DNA of 64,000 bases from Bacillus fonticola (GTDB lineage Bacteria; Bacillota; Bacilli; Bacillales; JC228), in assembly GCF_012955605.1 (NCBI RefSeq), contig NZ_CP052135.1, forward strand, positions 1,771,469 to 1,835,468, read 5' to 3'. Under the pieces are notes generated by a model. It saw only the letters and a list, made by a program, of their open reading frames with translations, ran no database searches and was not told the DNA's origin. Below, piece by piece: positions 1 to 9,417 of the stretch (its first letter is position 1; each line of letters begins with the position of its first letter). The position numbers and the translations under genes are program-made.

Positions 1-273
1 CGGTCGCCCGGTAGTTTGTAAGCTACCTTGTGTATCGATCGTATCAATCGAGCCTACTGTACTGCCTAATCCAACTTGCACCGGGTTTCTGCCCCCTTGA
101 TCTCCCTGAGCTGCAGTAGCACCTTGAATGGATTGGTTCATTGCATCTTTAAACGTGACACGACCTTTTTTAAAACCGAACGTGTTCACGTTGGCGATAT
201 TGTTACCGATGACGTCGAGTTTCGTTTGGAAATTTTTCAACCCGCTAATACCTGAGTACATTGAACGTAGCAT
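1..273 (-). CDS. flgE: Flagellar hook protein FlgE (partial, C-terminus beyond window)
   Basis: Only the N-terminal 91 residues are in the window. FlgE polymerises into the hook that joins the rod to the filament. The protein starts [20 protein letters not shown] and continues with [11 protein letters not shown], the signature of the flagellar rod/hook family, followed by [10 protein letters not shown] and a segment with [17 protein letters not shown] and [11 protein letters not shown] that is typical of FlgE. The start is the ATG at 273; another ATG at 280 is in a different frame. In B. subtilis the same position downstream of flgD holds flgE (formerly called flgG). It is the last gene of the fla/che segment visible here. 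Confidence 0.93.
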   Translation of the reverse strand, partial: MLRSMYSGISGLKNFQTKLDVIGNNIANVNTFGFKKGRVTFKDAMNQSIQGATAAQGDQGGRNPVQVGLGSTVGSIDTIDTQGSLQTTGRP

Positions 274-355
274 TTGTCATTTTCCCCTTCCGTGTGTGGC
301 TGCTTCTGTCATTCCACAGCCTGAAGACCTTCTCGTTTTATTCGAGTCCAGGTCG

Positions 356-745
356 TTAGTTTTTCAATACAATCGTTCCGGTAATGTTCGTGAAAATTTG
401 TGCTTGCAGGTCTGCTTGATTCATAGCGGTAATGACCGTTTTGTTTTGCGTGTTGACGATAAACGCATGGTCGTTAAACAGTACGAGCGATTCTTTTACC
501 CCTTTTTCTTTCGCTTCTTGTACTTTTTGCTGCATCATGTTCCAGTCAGTAGGTGACATTTCAATGTCGCGGTCTTTCATACGACTAGCCGCGTGTTTTG
601 TCACACGAAGGGAATGAGTTTCTTCTATCGCACCCTTCAAAGTGTCTTGGAACGATCTCCGTTCTGACGTCTGTTGCTTTTGTACTTGTTGCTGCTTCGG
701 AAGTGGGGCTGTTCCCCATTGTGCTTTTAATTGCTGAATGTTCAC
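356..745 (-). CDS. Flagellar operon protein, TIGR02530-like
   Basis: A 129-residue protein between flgD and flgE. The N-terminal half is polar and rich in Gln (LPKQQQVQKQQ). The C-terminal half has a compact conserved region (HAASRMKDRDIEMS, then VLFNDHAFIVNTQNKTVITAMN), as in the small proteins of unknown function found between flgD and flgE in many Bacillales and collected in TIGR02530. Its start ATG overlaps the flgD stop by 4 bp, so the two are translationally coupled. A role in hook assembly is likely from position alone; the biochemical function is not known to me. Confidence 0.8.
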   Translation of the reverse strand: MNIQQLKAQWGTAPLPKQQQVQKQQTSERRSFQDTLKGAIEETHSLRVTKHAASRMKDRDIEMSPTDWNMMQQKVQEAKEKGVKESLVLFNDHAFIVNTQNKTVITAMNQADLQAQIFTNITGTIVLKN

Positions 746-1389
746 CCGGCACTCACGCTCTCTACGCTATTGATACGATTCATTGAAATCGTTTCGTCTG
801 AGTCAAGTGTCAGCTCAACTGCGCCTTGCTTCAACTGCACTCCTTGAACAAGCGCTTGTTGAACATTCCCCTCTTTGTCCGTCCACGAGACTTGTTTGCC
901 GATTAAGTAACTGGCTGTAACAAGCGGGTTTTCAAGTTGTGGTACGGAGTTGAATTTGGAAACATCCTCAAGATTTAACGAAGTGCCATCTTGTAAAGTA
1001 AAGCTCGGCTCACCGCTTTTCCAATTGACAGACTGAATGAGCCCGTCCCCAGTCAATGGCGTTGTTTGTCCATCTTCGTTCTCCACTATTTTTTCAAATG
1101 AAATCGATTGACCTACGAGCTGTTGAAGTGAGAGCCACTGTGTATCTTGTTGGGAGGCTAAAAACTTCTCAAAGTTGCTAGACATATTCGTCATCTGTTC
1201 GAGTGTAGAAAAAGATGCCATTTGGGCGATAAACTCTTTGTCATCCATCGGGTTCATTGGATCTTGGTTTTCCAACTGCGTCATTAAAATTTTCAAGAAG
1301 TCATCCTTCCCTAAAACGGAGCTTCCTGTGTTCCGCTCTGCCTTTTGGGTAGATGATAAGTATAAAGAATCATCAATGTTGTTTGACAT
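742..1389 (-). CDS. flgD: Flagellar hook-capping protein FlgD
   Basis: FlgD is the scaffold cap under which hook subunits polymerise. The N-terminal family block is plain: GKDDFLKILMTQLENQDPMN, then DDKEFIAQMASFSTLEQM at about residues 25-70. The remainder is the variable C-terminal part. Length is 215 aa. The start ATG at 1389 has an AAGGAGGTGG ribosome site. It sits 12 bp after fliK and overlaps the next flagellar gene by 4 bp, as in the fla/che operon of Bacillus. Confidence 0.95.
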   Translation of the reverse strand: MSNNIDDSLYLSSTQKAERNTGSSVLGKDDFLKILMTQLENQDPMNPMDDKEFIAQMASFSTLEQMTNMSSNFEKFLASQQDTQWLSLQQLVGQSISFEKIVENEDGQTTPLTGDGLIQSVNWKSGEPSFTLQDGTSLNLEDVSKFNSVPQLENPLVTASYLIGKQVSWTDKEGNVQQALVQGVQLKQGAVELTLDSDETISMNRINSVESVSAG

Positions 1390-1401
1390 TCTGCCACCTC
1401 C

Positions 1402-2754
1402 TTACCATGGAATCTCTAACTCTTGTAATAGCTTTTCGAGTGTTTCATCAAATCGCACCTGCTCATTGTCATTCTTACTTTCATCGCGTTCATAGTCTGG
1501 TTGTCCAGTAGATGGCTTTCCTTGCTCCTGCTGTTGACTAAATTGCTTTGGACCAGATTCTTGTGATGCGGATCCATGGGATACTTCAATTTTCTCTACA
1601 GTAATATTCGCTTGAGCAAATTGCGCCTTTAGCTGGTGGAGCTGGCCTTCTAAGGAATCCTTTGCGCTTTGGGTAGACGCCAAAATTTTCGCGGTTACGA
1701 CTCCATTTTGTTGGAGAAGTTCAACACGGAGCGAACCTAAATGTTCAGGATTCAATTTCACTAGTAGCTTCGTTGACTGACCATTTTTTAACAGTGTCGC
1801 GCGTTCCATCAGTTGTTCAAATTGCTTTGTAAACGCAGTGAGTGTCATCGGACGCGTTTCTTTTCCTGGCTGAAGTTCGCCTTCTTTGCCTATGGAGATC
1901 CATTGAGATAGTTCCTGTTGAAATGGTGCGCTATCTTCGGTCATTGTAGGAACAGTGCCTTTCGTAACTGTTTCAGAAGGTTCACTTTGCTGGCCCGTTA
2001 CGGCATTACGATCGATAAAAGCTTGTCTTGCTTGAAAAGCTCTTTGCACTGCTTCTTCACTGCTTTCTGACACTGTAGGTGATTGTTTCGAAGGTCCATC
2101 ATCCATCAGCTGCAGTAGTAAGGATGAAAGGCTAAGTTCGCCACGTCTTGTCGCACCGCCTTTCTGATCCACGTCATATGCCCCTCCGTTACGCTTTCCT
2201 TCAGATCCCAGGCTAAGTGCGATCACTTGAATCCATTTCATCGCTTCTTGTATGTCAGGTTGCACAGTGCGTGCATTCGTCGCTGGGATACGATCTATCG
2301 CTTGTAAGAACGTTTGGATTGCGCCCATCAATTGCTCTGTCGTTTGCTCTCGGGATTCGGGATTTAACTCACTTACTTGCATTGTGTTAAGTCCGAGCTG
2401 TGCCTCAAGAAATGCGCCTCCTTGCTGCCTACCTAGTTTTTTCAATGCACCTTCTATTAAAGTAAGAATGGCAGTGGCATCGGTTCCAAGCGCATCAAAC
2501 AATTGCCGTAGCACATCGTTACGCTCGCCTTCTTCTGCCGTAAATCCCTCTACAAGTTCTTGCGCATCTTCACCCGTCATTCCTTGTAGTAAAGACAAAA
2601 GCGAGACGGTTCCCTCTTTCCTTTCAGAGACTTGCGCGGTGTTCGGTGCTATTCCCATAAAGGAAGCAAACGTTCCTGCTTCAGATTTGCCCATTTTTTG
2701 AGAACTTGTTGGTGAAGAAACGGTTCCTAGTGCTTGTACAGCTGCGACGTTCAC
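1402..2754 (-). CDS. fliK: Flagellar hook-length control protein FliK
   Basis: FliK measures hook length and switches the export gate (through FlhB) from hook to filament substrates. The 450-residue protein has a variable, Gln/Ser/Glu-rich N-terminal two thirds. The C-terminal Flg_hook domain is recognisable at roughly residues 310-400: LLVKLNPEHLGSLRVELLQQ, then VVTAKILASTQSAKDSLE. A hydrophilic Gln-rich tail ends the protein. The start codon is GTG at 2754 behind an AAGGAGGTGA site with 5-nt spacing. It lies between ylxF and flgD, its usual place. The sequence-divergent N-terminus is normal for this family. Confidence 0.93.
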   Translation of the reverse strand: MNVAAVQALGTVSSPTSSQKMGKSEAGTFASFMGIAPNTAQVSERKEGTVSLLSLLQGMTGEDAQELVEGFTAEEGERNDVLRQLFDALGTDATAILTLIEGALKKLGRQQGGAFLEAQLGLNTMQVSELNPESREQTTEQLMGAIQTFLQAIDRIPATNARTVQPDIQEAMKWIQVIALSLGSEGKRNGGAYDVDQKGGATRRGELSLSSLLLQLMDDGPSKQSPTVSESSEEAVQRAFQARQAFIDRNAVTGQQSEPSETVTKGTVPTMTEDSAPFQQELSQWISIGKEGELQPGKETRPMTLTAFTKQFEQLMERATLLKNGQSTKLLVKLNPEHLGSLRVELLQQNGVVTAKILASTQSAKDSLEGQLHQLKAQFAQANITVEKIEVSHGSASQESGPKQFSQQQEQGKPSTGQPDYERDESKNDNEQVRFDETLEKLLQELEIPW

Positions 2755-2790
2755 TATATATTCACCTCCTTAAAAACACCGTACCGATCT

Positions 2791-3408
2791 TTACGGTTGG
2801 GTTCGTGCTTGGGTCGTGATTTGTTCCGTAAAGCGCGCCGCATCTTCTGCAGACATCGATTCTAGTAGATCTGCGAGCGTTTCTATCGTTACATTAGATA
2901 AAATCGCAAGCGCTTGTTCTTCGTTCATCTGTAATAAGATAGGCGCGGCTGTTCCCCCATCCATTTCTTCAAACGTGTCGAGGACATCTTGAAAGGCACG
3001 CTTGTTTTCTTCTTGCATTTGCCTGAGCTCTATTGCTTGGGCTTGGGCTGCATCTCGCTGTTCAGTAAGGATCGTCACTTCTTCTTGGAGGTCAGCTACT
3101 TCCCCTTCTAGTTGTTGAGCAAGGACCTCACGATCGCGAACACGTGCCTTGAGTTCTTGTAGTCCGTCATCTGAAGTAAATGACGCCTCCTCATTAGCAA
3201 GAAAACTTCCAACGACTGGGAGTGAGGAACCGTACGACTTTAGTGTGTCAAACACGTTCACGCCAGCAAACGTGAGGACGACAAGAGCTATGGCACTCGC
3301 CACTAGAAAAGGGAACAAAAAGAGGAACAAGAACGTTTTACCACGACTCTTTTTCTTTACCTCTACTTCTTCTTTCATTACTTGCTTCTTTTTGGGTTTT
3401 GCCACCAT
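2791..3408 (-). CDS. ylxF: YlxF/MotE-family membrane protein of the fla/che operon
   Basis: A 205-residue protein with a basic N-terminus rich in Lys, one transmembrane segment (about residues 27-47, FLFLFLFPFLVASAIALVV), a long coiled coil (about 80-140, rich in Glu/Gln/Leu), and a C-terminal MgtE-N-like part (ILLQMNEEQALAILSNV and ADLLESMSAEDAARFTEQI). This layout matches YlxF of B. subtilis and MotE-type proteins thought to interact with the motor or export apparatus. It lies between fliJ and fliK, 3 bp from fliJ. The exact function is not established. Confidence 0.85.
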   Translation of the reverse strand: MVAKPKKKQVMKEEVEVKKKSRGKTFLFLFLFPFLVASAIALVVLTFAGVNVFDTLKSYGSSLPVVGSFLANEEASFTSDDGLQELKARVRDREVLAQQLEGEVADLQEEVTILTEQRDAAQAQAIELRQMQEENKRAFQDVLDTFEEMDGGTAAPILLQMNEEQALAILSNVTIETLADLLESMSAEDAARFTEQITTQARTQP

Positions 3409-3411
3409 TGC

Positions 3412-3858
3412 TCACCACGTTCCTCTTTGCATAAAGCTTTGTGTTGCAAGTTCATCGAGCAACAAGTTTTCTTTTCTATGGCGCTCACTTCGTTCTACTG
3501 TTACCGATCGTTCACGCAGCTTTTCAAACTTCTTTACCTCCCGAAACTGGGTTTGAAAGTTTTGCTCGCGTAAATGCAATTGGGCCTGTGCTTGTTGTAC
3601 TTCTTTTTGCACATGAGCAATGCCCGTTTCTAACTGTTCGAAGAAAACTTGTGTATGGCGCATCTTATCTATAGAAATTCCTTTTGTCAGCTCGTGTCGT
3701 CTACCTTCCTCTAGTACTTCTTTTTGTTTAAGGAGAGAGTAGAGTTGTTCCAGTTTTTCTGTAGCCTTTTTCTTTGCTTGCTCATAGGATTCCTTTGCCA
3801 CGTCTTTTTCGCGTTCTTTTACTACTACCAATCGGTCATAACGTGTTGAAGGGGTCAT
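3412..3858 (-). CDS. fliJ: Flagellar export chaperone FliJ
   Basis: FliJ is the small coiled-coil protein that binds the FliI ATPase ring and escorts substrate chaperones to the export gate. The 148-residue sequence is almost entirely charged coiled coil (many Glu, Lys, Gln; for example KEREKDVAKESYEQAKKKA). Its start overlaps the fliI stop by 4 bp (ATGA), which gives translational coupling. Identity rests on length, composition and position directly after fliI, since FliJ sequences are poorly conserved. Confidence 0.88.
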   Translation of the reverse strand: MTPSTRYDRLVVVKEREKDVAKESYEQAKKKATEKLEQLYSLLKQKEVLEEGRRHELTKGISIDKMRHTQVFFEQLETGIAHVQKEVQQAQAQLHLREQNFQTQFREVKKFEKLRERSVTVERSERHRKENLLLDELATQSFMQRGTW

Positions 3859-5180
3859 ACTCGTTCACCTTCCCGTAATAAGTGTTGAATAGATGCGACA
3901 TGCTCCGCGAACGATCCGGTTTCGAATGTCTCTTGCTTTAAATACCGAATCAAATCCGGGTACCGCTGCACCGCTTCGTCAACGTCTTTGGATGAACCGC
4001 GTTTGTACGCACCAATTTGTATCAAATCTTCGGACTGTTTGTACGTGCTGTACAGTTCGCGAAACCGGTTTGCGGCTTTGACATGTTCTGCTGATACGAG
4101 GTGTGGCATGAGCCGGCTAACGCTTTTTAAAATTTGAATGGCCGGAAAATGACCTTGGTTGGCTAAATCACGATCTAGTACGATATGTCCGTCTAATATT
4201 CCGCGCACGGCGTCCGTAATCGGTTCGTTCAAATCGTCACCATCCACCAACACAGTGTAAAACGCGGTAATCGAACCTTGATGGCTTGTCCCCGTCCGTT
4301 CCAAAAGCTTCGGCAACATGGCGAATACACTTGGTGTGTATCCCTTCGTAGCTGGAGGTTCCCCTACTGCTAATCCCACTTCTCGCTGCGCCATTGCAAC
4401 ACGTGTCACAGAGTCCATCATAAACATCACGTTGTAGCCTTTAGCACGAAAATACTCTGCGATACTTGTCGCCGTATAAGCGCCTTTAATACGCATAAGC
4501 GCCGGTTGATCAGACGTAGCCGCCACCACGATCGTTCGCTTCCGTCCTTCCTCGCCAAGGTCACGCTCGATAAACTCGCGAATTTCGCGTCCTCTTTCTC
4601 CGATAAGGGCGATGACGTTAATGTCTGCTGTCGTCTTTTTGGCGATCATCCCAAGTAAAGTGCTTTTTCCGACACCACTTCCTGCAAAAATACCTACACG
4701 CTGCCCTTTCCCCACAGTGAGCAATGAATCAATTGCGCGTACACCAACGCCAATCGGCTCATGAATAGGGGGACGTGTCAGTGGGTTAGGAGGTGCAGCA
4801 TCTGTTGGCACACCCACCAACCCTTTTGGCAAAAGTTTCTCGTCCATTGGGTGGCCGAGAGCGTCTAGCACTCTTCCGACTAATCCTTCGCCTACCCTTA
4901 CTTGCAATGCTGATCCTGTCGCTTCTACTAAACTACCGGGAGAGATTTCTTGTACAGACTTATAAGGCATGAGCATAACGTTTTCATTTTGAAAGCCAAC
5001 CACTTCTGCTAAAATGGGCTGCCCCTTTCCTTGGGTTGAGGGGTGAATCCAGCAAACATCCCCTATCGAGCTTTGCGGTCCTTGTGATTCAAGAAGTAAT
5101 CCGACTACTCGTTGAATCCTTCCGTAACGCTTGAGAGAATCGACTGCCGCAATGTGTGGGACAAGATCAATGGCCTTCAT
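3855..5180 (-). CDS. fliI: Flagellum-specific ATPase FliI
   Basis: FliI is the F1-beta-like ATPase that energises flagellar type III export. The Walker A loop is GIFAGSGVGKSTLLGMIAK, followed by IGERGREIREF and a Walker B segment VMFMMDSVTRVAMAQREV. Length is 441 aa, normal for the family. The frame is open further upstream, but the ATG at 5180 (MKAIDLVPHI) is chosen because AAGGAGA lies 8 nt before it. This start overlaps the end of fliH by 14 bp. FliH is its regulator and FliJ its stalk partner, both adjacent. Confidence 0.96.
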   Translation of the reverse strand: MKAIDLVPHIAAVDSLKRYGRIQRVVGLLLESQGPQSSIGDVCWIHPSTQGKGQPILAEVVGFQNENVMLMPYKSVQEISPGSLVEATGSALQVRVGEGLVGRVLDALGHPMDEKLLPKGLVGVPTDAAPPNPLTRPPIHEPIGVGVRAIDSLLTVGKGQRVGIFAGSGVGKSTLLGMIAKKTTADINVIALIGERGREIREFIERDLGEEGRKRTIVVAATSDQPALMRIKGAYTATSIAEYFRAKGYNVMFMMDSVTRVAMAQREVGLAVGEPPATKGYTPSVFAMLPKLLERTGTSHQGSITAFYTVLVDGDDLNEPITDAVRGILDGHIVLDRDLANQGHFPAIQILKSVSRLMPHLVSAEHVKAANRFRELYSTYKQSEDLIQIGAYKRGSSKDVDEAVQRYPDLIRYLKQETFETGSFAEHVASIQHLLREGERV

Positions 5181-5940
5181 GTGCAGGGTCTCCTTCCAAC
5201 AACGTTTCAAGAACAGCGTGCAATTCTTTCAGTTGTGTTTCTAAACCTGCATCAATCTTCCCATTGGCACTTTCCACCACAAGCCCACCCTCTGCAAGTG
5301 AGTGGTCTGGATATATGTACAGGTCAATCTCGCGCGGGAAAATAGCTTGCAATTGATCCTTCTCCCCCAAAGTACGCTCGTATTGACTCGGGTGCACATG
5401 TATCTCAGCGTAAGGCGTTTGTCGTAGCTCTCTTAGTACATCTTTAACAAGAGGGACCATCGCGGCTTCGTTTTCAAGACTAGTACGCAACACTTTTTCT
5501 GCTATTTTTTTTGCTAGTAGTAGGATTGTAGTTTCCGCAGCTTGGAGATAGGCGTCTTTTTCACTCTTGATGAAGTTCACGATGTCGATCGCTTCGGCTA
5601 TACGCGTTTCGTACATGCGCTGTCCGGTCGTCTCTCCGTCTTTGTAACCCGCTTCATACCCTTCGTCGTGCGCTCTTTCTTTTGTTTCTTTATATTCCAC
5701 TGCCATCCGCTCTTTTTCTTCTTGCTTAGTCGCTTCCCAGTTAGCTTTGTGTTCATCCACTTGAGCACGAATGCGGGCAGCGTCTTGTTCTGCTTTTTCG
5801 AGAATGGCATGTGCTTGCCTGTGCACATCTTCAAGAGAAGGGGGCTTGTCTTCTTGTAATAGAAACGGCTTAACTCCAATTGGACGACTGTCATGAAGTA
5901 GTAACCTTGACGATTTGTACACTCTAGACAATGATGTCAT
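5167..5940 (-). CDS. fliH: Flagellar assembly protein FliH
   Basis: FliH binds FliI and tethers it to the C-ring/export gate. The N-terminal half is an Ala/Glu/Lys-rich coiled coil (HAILEKAEQDAARIRAQVDE). The C-terminal half resembles the delta/epsilon-like FliH domain (VLLAKKIAEKVLRTSLENE-type helix, then EIHVHPSQYE and GGLVVESANGKIDAGLETQL). The start is taken as ATG 5940 (MTSLSRVYKS), preceded by GGTGGAGGAG. In-frame GTG and TTG codons lie a few residues upstream, so the true start could be up to six codons earlier. It overlaps fliG by about 17 bp. Confidence 0.9.
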   Translation of the reverse strand: MTSLSRVYKSSRLLLHDSRPIGVKPFLLQEDKPPSLEDVHRQAHAILEKAEQDAARIRAQVDEHKANWEATKQEEKERMAVEYKETKERAHDEGYEAGYKDGETTGQRMYETRIAEAIDIVNFIKSEKDAYLQAAETTILLLAKKIAEKVLRTSLENEAAMVPLVKDVLRELRQTPYAEIHVHPSQYERTLGEKDQLQAIFPREIDLYIYPDHSLAEGGLVVESANGKIDAGLETQLKELHAVLETLLEGDPAHEGH

Positions 5941-6925
5941 CTCCTCCACCACGTGCAATCACAATTTCACCAGCATCTTCCAGGCGGCGAATAATCGATA
6001 CAATTCGCGATTGAGCTTCCTCTACATCCCGCAACCGAACAGGTCCCATAAATTCCATTTCTTCTTTGAACGTTTCACTCATTCGCTGAGACATGTTCCG
6101 GAACACAACTTCTTTTACTTCATCACTCGCTACCTTTAATGACAAGATCAAATCTTCGTTATCACAATCACGGATCACTCGTTGAATAGAACGATTGTCT
6201 AACGTGACGATGTCTTCAAACACAAACATCCGCTTCTTAATCTCTTCAGCGAGTTCAGGATCCCGGATTTCCAAGGCGTCCAAAATCGTTCGTTCCGTCG
6301 CCCTGTCTACGCCGTTAAGCACTTCTACAACGGATTCAATACCACCCGTTTGAGTGTAGTCTTGTGTAACGGTAGCAGACAATTTCCGTTCTAAAATTTG
6401 TTCCACTTCGGAAATTACCTCCGGTGAAGTGCTGTCCATGACCGCAATTCTTTTGGCGATATCTGCTTGCACGTCATGTGGCAAACTAGAAAGAATTTGT
6501 CCTGCTTGTGCCGGATCTAGGTAGCTGAGCACGAGAGCAATCGTTTGTGGATGCTCGTTTTGGATGAAGTTTAAAATTTGACCTGGGTCAGCACGTCTAG
6601 CGAAGTCAAAAGGCCGGACTTGCAGTGACGATGTTAAACGGTTAATGATCGCAGAGGCTTGGTCGCTTCCGAGTGCTTTTTCTAACACGACTTTCGCGTA
6701 GCCAATCCCCCCTTGCGAAATATAGTCTTGAGCGAGCGCAATCGAGTGAAATTCTTCGACGATTTCTTCTTTTGAAACCGTTTCAACTTTTTTCACTCCG
6801 GAAATTTCTAACGTCAGTTTTTCAATTTCTTCTTCTGATAAATGCTTATACACTTGGGCAGAGACATCTGGTCCGAGCGAGATGAGGAGGATGGCTGCCT
6901 TTTGCTTGCCTGTTAGTTTTTTCAT
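5924..6925 (-). CDS. fliG: Flagellar motor switch protein FliG
   Basis: FliG forms the rotor ring that interacts with the Mot stator and, with FliM/FliN, controls torque and rotation direction. Family motifs include KLTGKQKAAILLISLG at the N-terminus, FIQNEHPQTIALVLSYLDP in the middle domain, and the C-terminal charged torque helix RMFVFEDIVTLDNRSIQRVI. Length is 333 aa. The start ATG at 6925 has an AAGGAGGAGG site 5 nt upstream; the reading frame extends 17 codons further upstream, but without a ribosome site. It lies 13 bp after fliF. Confidence 0.97.
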   Translation of the reverse strand: MKKLTGKQKAAILLISLGPDVSAQVYKHLSEEEIEKLTLEISGVKKVETVSKEEIVEEFHSIALAQDYISQGGIGYAKVVLEKALGSDQASAIINRLTSSLQVRPFDFARRADPGQILNFIQNEHPQTIALVLSYLDPAQAGQILSSLPHDVQADIAKRIAVMDSTSPEVISEVEQILERKLSATVTQDYTQTGGIESVVEVLNGVDRATERTILDALEIRDPELAEEIKKRMFVFEDIVTLDNRSIQRVIRDCDNEDLILSLKVASDEVKEVVFRNMSQRMSETFKEEMEFMGPVRLRDVEEAQSRIVSIIRRLEDAGEIVIARGGGDDIIV

Positions 6926-6938
6926 TACATCCTCCTCC

Positions 6939-8528
6939 TTACTCTTCTGATAGCCACGTACGTAGCAATTTAGCAAATTCGTCTGGGCGATCCTTCGCTA
7001 GTTTTTCAAGTTGCTTACGACGCACCGTACTTTCCGTTTCTTTCTCGCCGTTTACATCCGGAACGTTAGGCATTTCTTCGATAACGAAAGATTCCTCTTC
7101 TTCTTCCGTATTGCTTCGACGTTGACGCATGAATAGGAAAATAAGAAGGAGAATAGCTAAAAGCATAATTCCTCCAACTAACCAAATCCACCACGGAATT
7201 TGTGTAGAAGGCTCTGTATTTAAGTCAATCTTTCCATTGAACGGCTGAACAGAGACCGCTATTTTTTCCTCTAAGAATTCTTCCGTGACACCCGCTTCCC
7301 CTATCGCGTCTTTATCAATGGTCGTTCGGACGATAGAGCTAAGTACATTACGAATATCTTGTACACGCTGCTCTGGAAGTGTTTCTTCCCCTTCTGGTGG
7401 CTCCACCATCACTTGAATACCTAAGTCGCGTATTTGATAAGGTGCTTCCACGATTTCGCGGCGAATTCGATTCACCTCGCTGTTGATCGTTTCTTCCACA
7501 CGCTCGTAATCCCCGTTACCACCTTGACTTTCTAAGTAGCTCGTACCAGCATCTGTTGGATCTTCACCTTGGGGAATGCCGCCAACCGCGTCACCGTTCC
7601 CCTCAAACGTTTCTGTAATCCGCTGTGCACTAATCTCAATACCAGCGTTCTCTTCGTCGTTAACTGGCTCCACTAAATCTTCAGTAGACTGCACTTGGTC
7701 GAAATCTAAATCTGTCGTCACAGAAACTACCACTTTATCCCGTCCCATGAGCGTCCCTAACATATTTTGAACTTGACGTTGTAAATCTCGTTCTATTTCA
7801 CGCTTTACCTCTAGTTGCGTACCCATGACGTCACCAGACGCTAAGCTATTTCCCTCTTCCAAATCGTAGTACTCAAAATATTGATCCATAATGACGATAT
7901 TCTCTGTAGGAAGATTCGGTACACTTTTTGACACTAACTGGTATAAGGCACGAATTTGAGACGGCTCAAACTGGTAGCCAGGCTTCGTATCTAAAACAAT
8001 AGAGGCAGAGGCGGTCCCCGCTTGATCTGAGACGAAAATACTCTCTTCTGGCAAAGAGATCATCACGCGCGCGTCATTTACGCCATCGATACCCTTTATT
8101 AGATTAGCAAGCTCACTTTGTGTCGCATCTAGTTTCATCACGTTAAATTCATTGTCTGTTGTCCCAATCCCAGCATTTTGACTAAAGAAAGAATAGTCAA
8201 TGTTTCCACTGTTAGGAATTCCCTCAGCAGCAAGTTCAACCATTAATGTATCAATATTTTCTTCTGGAACTAAGATCGTTTGTCCACCATTTGTAATTTC
8301 AGAAACAATGCCCCTACTATCTAACGTTTCTTTAATTCGACCCGTTTCAGAAGGTGCAAGATTGCTATATAGTGGTGCCATCGTAGTTCTAGACGCAAAC
8401 ATCAAAACGGTGACCAGCACACTAAGCAGAAGAAGGATGGATGCGATCAAAAGAAAGCGCTGCTTCGATGTGCGTTCCGTCCAGAACATTCGGACCGGAC
8501 GGACATATTGTTGTATTCTTTCGTTCAT
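6939..8528 (-). CDS. fliF: Flagellar MS-ring protein FliF
   Basis: FliF builds the MS ring in the membrane, the base on which the rotor and export gate assemble. The 529-residue protein has two transmembrane segments, one near residues 24-46 (RFLLIASILLLLSVLVTVLM) and one near 445-466 (IWLVGGIMLLAILLLIFLFM). Between them are the ring-building domains (APLYSNLAPSETGRIKETLD; DARVMISLPEES). The C-terminal cytoplasmic tail ends LAKLLRTWLSEE-like, where FliG binds. It is followed by fliG with a 13-bp gap and preceded by fliE. Confidence 0.97.
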   Translation of the reverse strand: MNERIQQYVRPVRMFWTERTSKQRFLLIASILLLLSVLVTVLMFASRTTMAPLYSNLAPSETGRIKETLDSRGIVSEITNGGQTILVPEENIDTLMVELAAEGIPNSGNIDYSFFSQNAGIGTTDNEFNVMKLDATQSELANLIKGIDGVNDARVMISLPEESIFVSDQAGTASASIVLDTKPGYQFEPSQIRALYQLVSKSVPNLPTENIVIMDQYFEYYDLEEGNSLASGDVMGTQLEVKREIERDLQRQVQNMLGTLMGRDKVVVSVTTDLDFDQVQSTEDLVEPVNDEENAGIEISAQRITETFEGNGDAVGGIPQGEDPTDAGTSYLESQGGNGDYERVEETINSEVNRIRREIVEAPYQIRDLGIQVMVEPPEGEETLPEQRVQDIRNVLSSIVRTTIDKDAIGEAGVTEEFLEEKIAVSVQPFNGKIDLNTEPSTQIPWWIWLVGGIMLLAILLLIFLFMRQRRSNTEEEEESFVIEEMPNVPDVNGEKETESTVRRKQLEKLAKDRPDEFAKLLRTWLSEE

Positions 8529-8616
8529 TCTGATCCCCCACTGCTTAAGAAGTGTTCATTTGAGAAAGGCTATATACGCGAACTTTGGTAGAAACACCCA
8601 TTAAGAAAAGGTTTTT

Positions 8617-8919
8617 CTAAATTTGCATTCTCATCATTTCTTGATAAGCCTCAATCGCTTTATTCCGCACTTCTATAGCAGTTTGCAGCGTAATAGACGC
8701 TTTTTGTGATGTGATCATCACATCTTGTAGCTGCACATTTTCACCTCGTACTAAACGCTCGGTCATGAGGTCAGATTGGACCCCAGCGTCATTTACAGAC
8801 TGTATGGATTGTTGAAGCACTTCTGCAAAGGATTGTTGAAACTCGGCAGGTGTGGTTTCCTTTTTCTGAAGAGGTTGTACAGAAGGAAGAGCAGAAAATA
8901 CAGATCCTACATGGTTCAT
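8617..8919 (-). CDS. fliE: Flagellar hook-basal body protein FliE
   Basis: FliE links the MS ring to the rod. The 100-residue sequence carries FQQSFAEVLQQSIQSVNDAG, then LVRGENVQLQDVMITSQKAS and IEVRNKAIEAYQEMMRMQI, the standard C-terminal half of FliE. It lies between flgC and fliF, as in the fla/che operon; the gap to flgC is 40 bp and to fliF 88 bp. Confidence 0.95.
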   Translation of the reverse strand: MNHVGSVFSALPSVQPLQKKETTPAEFQQSFAEVLQQSIQSVNDAGVQSDLMTERLVRGENVQLQDVMITSQKASITLQTAIEVRNKAIEAYQEMMRMQI

Positions 8920-8959
8920 CTAAGATTCCTCCTTATCTATGTAAATTCAAGCTTTTTGT

Positions 8960-9415
8960 TTATTTCCCGATTTCTAGCGTCTTCATGAGCATGCCTTTGT
9001 TCGCATTCATCACCGTGACGTTTGCCTCGTAAGAACGGGTGGTACTCATGAGGTCGACCATTTCTCGAAGGGGATCAACGTTCGGCAACTGGACGTACCC
9101 TTCTTCGTTAGCGTCAGGATGAGTCGGATCATACACTTGTTTAAAGGGTGTAGGATCTTCTACAATCCGCCGAACACGAACTCCCTCTCCCGATTGGGGG
9201 GTAGAACGATTCATCGCTTCGTTAAAAAACGAAGAAAACCCGCTTCCCTTTGGTGCTAAATCGACCATCTTTCTTCGGTACGGTTGCCATTCTCCATTTT
9301 CGAATGTCGCGCGCGTCGTGTCAGCATTTGCCATATTTGAAGAAATGACATCCATCCGTAATCGTTGAGCAGTAAGAGCTGACGCGCTAGTATTCATCGC
9401 TTGAAACACTGACAT
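8960..9415 (-). CDS. flgC: Flagellar basal-body rod protein FlgC
   Basis: A proximal rod subunit. The protein begins MSVFQAMNTSASALTAQRLR with MDVISSNMANADTT, the rod/hook N-terminal motif. It ends EMVDLMSTTRSYEANVTVMN followed by KGMLMKTLEIGK, the conserved C-terminal helix. At 151 aa it has normal family length. It starts 2 bp after flgB and is followed by fliE. Confidence 0.97.
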   Translation of the reverse strand: MSVFQAMNTSASALTAQRLRMDVISSNMANADTTRATFENGEWQPYRRKMVDLAPKGSGFSSFFNEAMNRSTPQSGEGVRVRRIVEDPTPFKQVYDPTHPDANEEGYVQLPNVDPLREMVDLMSTTRSYEANVTVMNANKGMLMKTLEIGK

Positions 9416-9417
9416 GT

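Noticed and set aside
5598..5894. A 98-codon Lys-rich frame inside fliH
   Set aside because: It overlaps the coiled-coil part of fliH in another phase; coiled-coil genes rich in GAA and AAA often give such open shadow frames.
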